Shown here piece after piece: positions 58,501-64,000 of a stretch of 64,000 bases of DNA (the first letter of the stretch is position 1; every line of letters begins with the position of its first letter). The translations under genes and the position numbers were made by a program. Source of the stretch: Geobacteraceae bacterium (GTDB lineage: Bacteria > Desulfobacterota > Desulfuromonadia > Geobacterales > Pseudopelobacteraceae); the NCBI GenBank assembly GCA_025355325.1, contig JANXZX010000050.1, positions 1-64,000 on the forward strand, given 5' to 3'. Under the pieces are notes generated by a model. That model searched no databases, was not told where the DNA came from, and saw only the letters and a list, made by a program, of their open reading frames with translations.

Positions 58501-60329
58501 CATCACCAGAGGTGACCGTTGCTGCTACACAGAAAACTACAGAACCGGAAAAGAAAGCAGCGATTCCTGCTTTTCCTCAGACACCTGTAACACCGACAAA
58601 ACCTGCTAAACAGTTGGAGACTGCCAAGCCCGCGACTCCAGTCACAGAACCGGCAAAGGCTGCCACAGCAACAGCCGTTAAAACAGTTCCAAAACCAACT
58701 GAGACAGCTCTGATCCCTGCTCCGGCACCGGTAATAAATCCGGCAGCATTGCCAGCGGTAACTGTTGCAACTGCACAGAAAGGCGCAGCACCGGAAAAAA
58801 CAGCAAAACCGGTGGAGACTGCCAAGCCAATGACTCCAGTTGCTGAACAGGCAAAGCCCACCACAGCTGCGGTACCTGCCACTAAGGCTACTGCAAAACC
58901 AACTGAGACAGTTCTGGTTCCTGCTCCGGCACCAGTCGTAAAACCGTCAGCATCACCAACGTTAACTGTTGCGGCTGCACAGAAAACTGCAGAACCGGAA
59001 AAGAAAGCAGCCTCTGCCGCTCCACAGACACCTGTAACACCGACAAAACCAGCTAAACCGGTGGAGACTGCCAAGCCCGTTTCTCCTGTTGTCGAACCGG
59101 CTAAGGTGGCCACAGTTGTGGTACCAGCCGCTAAGGCTACTCCAAAACCCATTGAAACAGCTCTGATTCCTGCTCCGGTCGCAAAACCGACTACATCACC
59201 AACGGTTACTGTTGCAGCTGCACAGAAAACTACAGAACCGGATAAGAAAGCAGTAGCCCCTGCTACTCCGAAGTTGCCAGCAAAACCTGTAGAGACTGCC
59301 AAGCCAGCGTCTCCAGTTGCTGAAAAGGCAAAGCCAGTTACAGCAGCAGTGCCACCAACAGTTAAAGCCGCTCAAAAACCAACAGAGACAGTTCTGTTTC
59401 CAACTCCGGCACCGGTTGTAAAACCGGCAGCATCACCGACAGTAACTGTTGCAACTGCACAGAAAACTGCAGAACCGGAAAAGAAAGCAACAGTTCCTGC
59501 AACTCCACAGGCACCTGTAGCACCGGCAAAGCCGACTAAAGCAGTGGATACCGCCAAACCCACGCCTCCAGTTGCTGAGCCGGTAAAGGTGGCAGTTGCG
59601 ACACCAACCGTTAAAGCCGCTACAAAACCAGCAGAAACCGCTCTGATTTCTTCTCCGGCACCAATTGCAATAACAGCGGCAACGCCCATAATAACTGCAT
59701 TGGTTGTACCGAAAATAGCCGAACCGGCAAAACCATCACCCGTTCCTTCTACTTCACAGATTCCTGTTTCATCTCAGGTTAGTGATAAGAAAAAATCCGG
59801 CTCAGAGGTGAAAACAGAGGAATCAGCAAAATTTGTAACGTACACTCTTGATGTTGGAGAATATGTAGAGAAATCGGCTATGATCGATGTTATTAGTAAA
59901 ATCAATAAATCCGGACTTTCTCCAATGCTTGAGCAGGTGCTAAAGACTGAAAAACCAGTTATTCGCTTATTTATCGCTGAATTTTCTGATCAGGAATCGG
60001 CACGGAAACAGCAGCAAAAACTGCGAGCCGCCAATGCAGACAGTTTTATGCTAATAGAGGGGAACAAAAAGGCACATGTTTATGCAGGATCTTACTTCGA
60101 TGAGAGTGAGGCGACAAAAGAACAAAAACGGTTAACCAATCTGGGCATTACCTCGACCCTTAAGAAATCAGAGGTTTCAATACCAACATATCTATTAACT
60201 GCCGGCAACTTTACATCTCGGGAAGCAGCCCAGGAAATGGCAAAGAAATTGTGGATTCAGGGGATAAAAACATCCGTTATCACTCAGCGATCTTTAAGAA
60301 ATCCACTTGCAAAACAACCAGCCAAGTAA
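52590..60329 (+). CDS. Giant exported Lys/Pro/Ala-rich repeat protein with TPR-like N-terminus and SPOR-like C-terminus
   Basis: 2,579 residues in one uninterrupted frame. A signal peptide (LLLSILLVLFLCQIPSYAQ) is followed by a helical TPR-like domain (about 30-110: LEQGKLHLGTGKYYYASTWL, EERAGQTLKMLLKEYPKTAN). From about 135 to 2,400 there are about 28 diverged copies of a unit of roughly 80-87 residues built from KPVETAKPATPVxEPAK, VVKPAASPAVTVAAAQKTAE and PEKKxAVPAxPQ, i.e. almost only K, P, A, V, T, E. The last 160 residues are globular with SPOR-like units (EFSDQESARKQQQKLRAAN, YAGSYFDESEATKEQKRL, LTAGNFTSREAAQEMAKKL). The bulk should be an extended flexible rod; SPOR suggests peptidoglycan binding. 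The nearest known low-complexity parallels are AlgP/TonB-like linkers. Ribosome-binding site GAGG eight bases before the ATG. Confidence 0.85.
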   Translation: MSILPRLLLSILLVLFLCQIPSYAQINEASMLEQGKLHLGTGKYYYASTWLERILRNNPATQNREEILVLLLKSYALSGREERAGQTLKMLLKEYPKTANTLDPSLLKIAETSSQDESDPRENDTPTAPSGKTPSLTPIVEPKKVAVAATPAVKTVPKPATSAAATVAAAKKIAEPEKKVVAPAAPQTPAAPVKPAKPADIAKPATPVAEPVKAATAAPTTKITPKPIETALSPVPVTVLAVKPAASAAVAVATALKTAESEKKPAAPEKPAKPVETAKPVTPVTEPAKAVTVTAPAAKTAAKPVETVLVPTPAPVVKPAASPAVVAAAQKTVETEKKAAIPAVPQAPAAPEKPAKPVEIAKPATPVTEPAKMATAAAPTAKTAAKPVETAPVPVPAPLAKLTASPAVTVAATQKTTETEKKAAIPAVPVKPAKQVEAAKPATPVVEPVKVATAPTVKPTASSAVTDTTAQKPAEPEKKIAASATPQLPAKPVETAKPAPPVAEQAKPVTASVPQTVKTAQKPTETVLVTAPALVVKPAAAPAVTVATVQKTKEPEKKTVSAAPQTPVTTEKPAKPVEIAKPATPVTEPAKTVTATTPAAKTAAKPVETVLVPSPAPVIKPAASAAMTVAAAQKTAEPAKVATAAAPVAKTVQKPTETVLIPAPAPVVKSAASPAVTVATAQKTAEPEKKTAVPATLQSPATPIKPAKPVDTAKPVSPVVEPAKVATAVVPAAKATQKPIETALIPAPVAKPTASPTVTVTAAQKTIDQEKNATVPAAPKLPAKPVETAKPAPPVAEKAKPVTAAVPPTVKAVQKPTDKVLVPAPAPVVKPAASPAATVAAAQKTIDPEKKATIPVAPQTTATPAKPAKLVDTAKPATPVTEPAKAVTATVPAAKTAAKPVETVLVPSPAPVIKPAASPAVTVAATQKTAEPEKKVVVPAAPQTPTAPTKPAKPVDTAKPVTPVAEPAKVATAVPVDKTVSKPTVTDLIPAPAPAVKPSASPAVTVATAKKAAESEMKTEVPVTPQAPTAPKKPAKPVETTKPATPVVEPAKAATAAAPAIKTAQKPVETALLPVPAPVVKPPASPAVTVATAQKAAEPEKKAAVPAAPQAPAAPEKTAKPVETAKPTTPVTEPVKVATAPTVKPTASPAVTVAKVQKPSEPEKKTAASATPQLPAKPVETAKPATPVAEQAKLVTASVPQTVKTAQKPTETVLVPVPVPVPVVKPSALPAVTVTAAQKTAEPEKKTAVPATPQAPVTPTKPAKPMETAKPVSPVVEPAKVATAVVPADKATQKPIETALIPSPAPAVKPAASPTVTVAAAQKTAEPEKKAAIPAVPQTPAAPVKPVETAKPATPVTVPAKVATAAAPTAKTAAKPVETALVPAPALVIKPVASPAVTVAAALKTVEPEKKAVPAAPQTPVTPTKPAKPLETAKPAPPVAEQAKPVTASVPRTVKTAQKPTETVLVPVPAPVVKPSASPAVTVAAAQKIVEPEKKVVVPATPHAPVAPAKPAKPVETAKPVTPVVEPAKVATAVVPATKATKKPAETALVPTPATVVKPAASPAVTVAAPQKTAEPEKKTVSAAPQTPVTPEKPAKPVEIAKPAPPVAEPAKAVTASAPAAKTAAKPVETALVPAPAPVVKPAALPAVTIAAAQKIAEPEKKTAVPVTLQAPTEPTEPTAPTKQAKPVETAKPATSVTAPSKAVTASAPAAKTVPKPTETALVPALAPVVKPAASPAATVTAAQKTKEPEKKTAPAAPQLPAAPEKPARPAEIAKLMPPVAEKAKPVTAAIPPTINTAQKPKETFLVPAPAPVVKTSASPTVTVATAQKAAAPEKTAKPVETAKPMTPVAEPAKPTTAAVPATKATAKPTETVPVPAPVPVVKPSASPAVTVVTAQKIAEPEKKTAVPVTPQAPTAPTKSAKIVDTAKPVTPVLELAKATTATTAPVVKTVPKPAEAVQVPSPAPVAKPSASPEVTVAATQKTTEPEKKAAIPAFPQTPVTPTKPAKQLETAKPATPVTEPAKAATATAVKTVPKPTETALIPAPAPVINPAALPAVTVATAQKGAAPEKTAKPVETAKPMTPVAEQAKPTTAAVPATKATAKPTETVLVPAPAPVVKPSASPTLTVAAAQKTAEPEKKAASAAPQTPVTPTKPAKPVETAKPVSPVVEPAKVATVVVPAAKATPKPIETALIPAPVAKPTTSPTVTVAAAQKTTEPDKKAVAPATPKLPAKPVETAKPASPVAEKAKPVTAAVPPTVKAAQKPTETVLFPTPAPVVKPAASPTVTVATAQKTAEPEKKATVPATPQAPVAPAKPTKAVDTAKPTPPVAEPVKVAVATPTVKAATKPAETALISSPAPIAITAATPIITALVVPKIAEPAKPSPVPSTSQIPVSSQVSDKKKSGSEVKTEESAKFVTYTLDVGEYVEKSAMIDVISKINKSGLSPMLEQVLKTEKPVIRLFIAEFSDQESARKQQQKLRAANADSFMLIEGNKKAHVYAGSYFDESEATKEQKRLTNLGITSTLKKSEVSIPTYLLTAGNFTSREAAQEMAKKLWIQGIKTSVITQRSLRNPLAKQPAK

Positions 60330-60369
60330 CTGCCTGAAGAACAGTACGGCAGGGCTTGAACGCACACTT

Positions 60370-62300
60370 ATCGGGTAGGAGGCGAAATTTCTTTCGCCGT
60401 CCTCCCACACCACCGTGCGTACGGTTCCGTACACGGCGGTTCATGAAGTGTGTTGAAGTCGGTGGTGCTGGCTCATAAGTGATACCAACCCCAGTTTGTC
60501 GAAGTAGGATTTCGGAACAGCTTTATTCATATGCGAGGCCCCTGCATTCCACCAGGGGCCTCGGCCGTTTGTGGCCGACCGCCATGCCGTGGTTTCCGAT
60601 AATCCCCGGCGCATCAAGTTCTTTGCTCGCGTGTAGGAGCGCTTCCACTGCTTCCAGAGTATGCAACGCAGTTTCCGCCTCAGCCATCCGTCCAGTTCAT
60701 CGAAAATTCCTTTTACTTCCGCATAACGGAAATAAATCATCCAACCCCTTAATTTCGGGATGACTTCTTTGATGGTCGTCTGGATGTTCTTACCCCTGCC
60801 CCGCCTGAAGATCATCTTGAGGTTGGCCTTGAGTCTGGCAACCGCTTTCTTCGCCACGGTAAGTCGTGGCTTGTGATGCCAGGTCATGCTGTAGCTCAGA
60901 AACGACCTTTTCCACGGACGGTCTACCGCGCTTTTGGCTTGGTTGACCTTGAGCTTGAGCCGTTCGGACAGGTAGCTGGTGATGGAATCCATAACTCTTT
61001 CGCCGCTTGTCCGGGTTGCAACGTATATGTTGCAGTCGTCGGCGTAGCGACAGAAGCTGTGGCCCCTTCTTTCCAGTTCCTTGTCCAGTTCGTCGAGGAG
61101 GATGTTGGACAGCAATGGCGAGAGCGGCCCGCCTTGCGGCGTCCCCTCTGTTCGTGCTGTGGTTAATCCTCCTTCGAGTATTCCTGCCTTGAGGTAGCTA
61201 TCGATAAGAGACAGCACCTGTTTGTCTCCGACTTTGCGCTTCACCAGTGACATAAGAGTGTCGTGGTGGACGCGGTCAAAGAATTTCTCAAGGTCAATAT
61301 CGACCACCCACCTGAGGCTATTCGCTACATGTTTCTGTGCTGCTTTGACCGCTTGATGGGCACTCCTTCCGGGACGAAACCCGTAGGAGCTTTCCGAGAA
61401 ACCAGGATCGAATAACGGGCTTAAAACCTGCTGCACCGCCTGCTGAATGAGTCGGTCAAGGACAGTTGGGATACCCAGCATCCGTGTGCCACCTCCCGGT
61501 TTGGGAATTTCTACTTTCAGTACCGGTTGCGGGAGGTATTTCCCCGTCAGCAGTTCTTCTTTGATGCGCGCCCATTCTTCCTGTAGGTGGCCTTTCAGGG
61601 CCGTTACCGGCATCTCATCGACACCGGACGCGCCTTTGTTGGATACTACACGAGAGTACGCCGCCATCATGTTGCCGCGACTGACTATCTTCTCCATCAG
61701 TAACGTTGCCGCTTCCGGCCAGTGAGTTGCTTTCCTTCCCGTGACGTTTGCCGCACCGCCCCCATACTCTCGCGATTTCTGACCGCTACCCTCCGGGGTG
61801 GCACCGAGCATCTCAACCCGGTCTTCTGCTGCTCCTGTCGTCATCTAAATTCAAGGCTCCTGTCCGATTACTTCATGTTCAGCCCTTTGTCGGGTGGTTA
61901 ATTCGACTCATATGGCTTCTGCTTACTTCTGAAAACCCATCCCGACGCCTCTCGACGCCGGTAGCACAAAGGCAGGTTTACAGACCTCCCAGGGTAATTC
62001 ACGTGACCTTCATCCCATATACCCGCCGCATCTACAGCCACATCCTCCTGAATGGTTATCGGGCTTTGAAGACATTTGCCTTCTCGCCCGGATATGACTG
62101 CCTCATATGCGATTCCTGTCCGTCGGGCCAGGACTTTGCCTGCGGCTTCCTTCAGATTCCGTCTCACGACGGACACCCTTGCCGTCCGGCTATCGGTTCC
62201 CACCATCAGGGTACGAAGAGGACTTACACCTCCAAGTCACCAATCAGCCACCATAGCTGATTGGATGGCGCTTACGCGCCACGCGCCATGCCTGGCGCAC
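60370..62300 (-). mobile_element. Group II intron with reverse transcriptase, inserted just after a terminator
   Basis: On the minus strand the element begins at 62300 with GTGCGCCAGGCATGGCGC, a typical group II 5' end. It ends at 60370 in CTACCCGAT after a domain-V/VI-like segment (GAACCGCCGTGTACGG and CCGTACGCACGG, then GGCGAAAGAAATTTCGCC). The reverse transcriptase lies between. The 5' exon is the terminator hairpin at 62308-62335. The 3' exon is the 40 bases after the giant gene. Boundaries are read from these signatures and could be off by a few bases. Confidence 0.8.
60441..61844 (-). CDS. ltrA: Group II intron-encoded reverse transcriptase/maturase (LtrA-like)
   Basis: 467 residues. 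RT blocks in order: [81 protein letters not shown] and the catalytic [10 protein letters not shown]. The maturase (X) domain follows ([29 protein letters not shown]). There is no H-N-H endonuclease at the C-terminus, so insertion probably relies on the RT and the insertion site. The frame is intact, so it may be active. Moves the intron and helps it splice. Confidence 0.93.
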   Translation of the reverse strand: MTTGAAEDRVEMLGATPEGSGQKSREYGGGAANVTGRKATHWPEAATLLMEKIVSRGNMMAAYSRVVSNKGASGVDEMPVTALKGHLQEEWARIKEELLTGKYLPQPVLKVEIPKPGGGTRMLGIPTVLDRLIQQAVQQVLSPLFDPGFSESSYGFRPGRSAHQAVKAAQKHVANSLRWVVDIDLEKFFDRVHHDTLMSLVKRKVGDKQVLSLIDSYLKAGILEGGLTTARTEGTPQGGPLSPLLSNILLDELDKELERRGHSFCRYADDCNIYVATRTSGERVMDSITSYLSERLKLKVNQAKSAVDRPWKRSFLSYSMTWHHKPRLTVAKKAVARLKANLKMIFRRGRGKNIQTTIKEVIPKLRGWMIYFRYAEVKGIFDELDGWLRRKLRCILWKQWKRSYTRAKNLMRRGLSETTAWRSATNGRGPWWNAGASHMNKAVPKSYFDKLGLVSLMSQHHRLQHTS

Positions 62301-62307
62301 AAATCGA

Positions 62308-62335
62308 AAGCCCCAAGGTTTCCCTTGGGGCTTTC
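62308..62335 (-). terminator. Terminator of the OFA transporter gene, intron insertion point
   Basis: AAAGCCCCAAGG and CCTTGGGGCTTT are a perfect 12-bp stem around a 4-base loop, 70 bases after the transporter stop on the minus strand. The intron 5' end follows within eight bases, replacing part of the T-rich tail. Confidence 0.85.
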
Positions 62336-62404
62336 CTGTTAATGGCAGTAAACAGTGCCGATTGGCTTGGTACAGGTTCAGCAGGTTAAAAGGTGATTCT
62401 GTTA

Positions 62405-63766
62405 TTACACAATTTGACGCGGTACGCGAATTTGAGCCTGCTCGAATCCAACGAAAACCCTGGCTCCCAACATGAACTCTGACCAGAATTCTTTCCATTG
62501 AGAAGGTGCAGCTTCAGTATCAGTAACCGGCTTGAGTTCAGCCAGGAAGATGGTCATCGCAGCGCCACCAAGCAGCAGAAGTCCTGACAACATAAATGAT
62601 TTGCCAAGGCCGCCCGGTTGGGCATTGATCATTTCAGATACCTTGCCCATAACAAAGCCGCCTACTCCCCATGCGGTAAAGAGAGCACCATAATTCAGGC
62701 CATAGTTTTTGGTACCCCAGTAATCTTTGGCAAAGGAAGGGAACAGACAGAGATTTGATCCATAGTTAAAGCCGATGAAGGTGGCAAGCAGCACAAGCAA
62801 AACAGCGCTTCCTGAGTTAACAACCGCCATGGCAGCAAACATCATAACGGCCTGCATTGATAACATGATAAACAGAGTAGCACGACGACCAATCTTGTCG
62901 GAAAGAACACCGGCAACAACTCGACCGCCTGCATTGCCAAGCGCCATAATAGCAACAGCCACAAAAGCCATTGGCCCCATACTCTTCTTGGCCAGTCCAG
63001 CCACGCTGCCGATAACCATTAATCCAGCCCCGGATCCGATAAAGAACGCGACCCAAAGAACATAGAACTTATAGTTACGCAGCATTTCGCTGACAGTGGC
63101 GTTCACTACCGGCTTGGCGGCGTTCAGCTTGGCGACCGGGCCTGGATCTGCCGGTTCGGCAGGCACATAGCCCTGGGGCGGATTAACAAGCAGGAAGGAA
63201 AGACCGCAGACGACTATTGTGAAACCGATTCCCAGAAACATCATCGCTTGCGGAATACCAAAAGCGCCGATCAGGTATGATGCAAGCGGTGCGATATAGA
63301 CCGGAGCGATGCCGAAGCCAGCTACAACGATTCCGGCGATCAGACCCGTTTTGGACGGGGAGAACCATTTCAGAGCCGGCGGGGTGGCAGCAGAATAGCC
63401 AAAGCCGAAGCCGGAGCCGGCAAGTATTCCAAAACCGAGTACCCACGCCATGTAAGTGTTTGAAAAACCCATGAGCGTAAAGCCGGCACCTACCAAAACC
63501 CCGCCGATAAGTGCTGTGCGCGCAGGACCGATCTTGTCCTGACACTTTCCTGCCATGATCATGGAGAAGGCGAAGGCCAGACAGCAGACCGCGTATGGGT
63601 CATTGATCGAAGCGATGTCCCACTGAAAAGCATCCGGTCCGCCTTTTTCAATAGAGGCTTTGATAGCCCCTTTAAAAATACTCCATGCATACAACACCCC
63701 GAGAGCGAGGTTGATGGCAAGACCTGCAGATACTACCGTCCAGCCTTTGTTCTTGATATCAGACAT
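62405..63766 (-). CDS. MFS transporter of the OFA (oxalate/formate antiporter) family
   Basis: 453 residues with 12 membrane spans. LALGVLYAWSIFKGAIKASI at the N-terminus, AGKCQDKIGPARTALIGGVLVGAGF and RVVAGVLSDKIGRRATLFIM, the two MFS loop motifs, and an aromatic/basic mid-loop characterise the OFA group. These exchange small carboxylates; in Geobacter relatives they are often next to acetate or other carboxylate genes. The last 40 residues differ in character. An 18-base gap separates it from the partial gene upstream, so they likely share a transcript. Confidence 0.88.
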   Translation of the reverse strand: MSDIKNKGWTVVSAGLAINLALGVLYAWSIFKGAIKASIEKGGPDAFQWDIASINDPYAVCCLAFAFSMIMAGKCQDKIGPARTALIGGVLVGAGFTLMGFSNTYMAWVLGFGILAGSGFGFGYSAATPPALKWFSPSKTGLIAGIVVAGFGIAPVYIAPLASYLIGAFGIPQAMMFLGIGFTIVVCGLSFLLVNPPQGYVPAEPADPGPVAKLNAAKPVVNATVSEMLRNYKFYVLWVAFFIGSGAGLMVIGSVAGLAKKSMGPMAFVAVAIMALGNAGGRVVAGVLSDKIGRRATLFIMLSMQAVMMFAAMAVVNSGSAVLLVLLATFIGFNYGSNLCLFPSFAKDYWGTKNYGLNYGALFTAWGVGGFVMGKVSEMINAQPGGLGKSFMLSGLLLLGGAAMTIFLAELKPVTDTEAAPSQWKEFWSEFMLGARVFVGFEQAQIRVPRQIV

Positions 63767-63784
63767 TATTCTCTCCCCTCCGCT

Positions 63785-64000
63785 CTAGAGTTTTTGAGCC
63801 GCTAATTTTTTGTCAGGGCCGTTCATACGAATGGCAGTCGCAAATTCCATCCAGAAGACAAGATAGATCGAGATCATCAGCGAAAGACCAATATTCTGGT
63901 TTTCCGCTCCCAGGGCCTTGGCAAGAATCGGCGAGGCAAAACCTGCTCCCAGAGTGCCGGTCACCCGTTCAAGCAGATAGAACACCGGCAAGGTCAGAAG
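63785..64000 (-). CDS. Membrane protein, C-terminal part only (cut by window edge)
   Basis: The frame is open to the right edge, so the start lies outside. The visible 72 residues contain two hydrophobic segments (about LLTLPVFYLLERVTG and LSLMISIYLVFWMEFAT) and end with GPDKKLAAQKL. I do not recognise it. It probably belongs to the same operon as the OFA transporter. Confidence 0.6.
   Translation of the reverse strand, partial: LLTLPVFYLLERVTGTLGAGFASPILAKALGAENQNIGLSLMISIYLVFWMEFATAIRMNGPDKKLAAQKL

Noticed and set aside
52931-59689. Long open frames on the minus strand across the giant gene (up to 382 codons), rich in Gly, Ala, Val, Phe, Ser, Thr
   Set aside because: They are the mirror of the Lys/Pro/Ala-rich repeat codons, share its period, and lack ribosome-binding sites; the plus frame is continuous over 7.7 kb with a signal peptide.
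61898-62206. 102-codon minus-strand frame between intron 5' end and RT
   Set aside because: It lies in the structured RNA part of the group II intron and has no ribosome-binding site or family likeness.

Overview
The window looks like chromosomal DNA of a Geobacter-type bacterium (Desulfuromonadia / Geobacterales). This is inferred from gene content rather than from a marker gene: an ilvD-ilvB-ilvN-ilvC-psd-pssA block, gmhB-rfbA next to mreC-mreD-mrdA-rodA, an OFA-family carboxylate transporter, many exported and lipid-anchored proteins, and small palindromic repeats between genes. There is no rRNA, no tRNA that I can see, and no CRISPR array.

Layout. 1-7.6 kb: a structured leader with G/C-rich palindromes, eno and pgi (glycolysis), hrpB helicase, an AbrB/PIN toxin-antitoxin pair and larE. 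7.6-12.8 kb: a GapN-like aldehyde dehydrogenase, an HU protein, a diadenylate-cyclase-like protein with altered signature residues, an exported protein and a VKOR-like membrane thiol oxidoreductase. 12.8-14.9 kb: a tight five-gene minus-strand operon (DUF4149-like, YheU, iron-sulfur flavoprotein, thiamine-binding protein, PhnA-like zinc ribbon). 15-18.6 kb: an exported protein of unknown function, then marR, yceI and a DODA-type dioxygenase. 18.7-24.3 kb: two ABC importers in tandem, one of TrpXYZ type and one polar amino acid system whose permease carries an extra periplasmic TPR-like domain. 24.4-29 kb: MqsR/MqsA, small proteins, YjbQ and PepN. 29.3-32.5 kb: exported proteins and lipoproteins. 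32.7-34 kb: a decayed toxin-antitoxin island (HigA-like remnant, frameshifted AbiEii-like nucleotidyltransferase and its intact partner). 34.2-35.5 kb: a zinc-ribbon protein and YehS. 35.6-42.3 kb: branched-chain amino acid synthesis followed by phosphatidylethanolamine synthesis. 42.3-46.5 kb: a phosphodiesterase, SppA, DAHP synthase, GmhB and RfbA. 46.5-50.9 kb: the MreC-MreD-PBP2-RodA cell-shape operon. 50.9-52.2 kb: a stomatin/NfeD pair. 52.6-60.3 kb: one giant 2,579-residue protein built mainly of about 28 Lys/Pro/Ala/Val-rich repeats between a TPR-like N-terminus and a SPOR-like C-terminus. 60.4-62.3 kb: a group II intron placed just after a terminator. 62.4 kb to the end: an OFA transporter and a partial membrane protein.

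How it fits together. The wall and envelope theme is strong: MreC/MreD/PBP2/RodA, dTDP-sugar and heptose enzymes, Psd/PssA, SppA, and the giant SPOR-like protein. The most unusual objects are the giant repeat protein, the TPR-fused ABC permease, the diadenylate-cyclase-like protein whose RHR-type motif is not conserved, and the aldehyde dehydrogenase in which the usual active-site glutamate motif is replaced and the N-terminus has no ordinary start codon.
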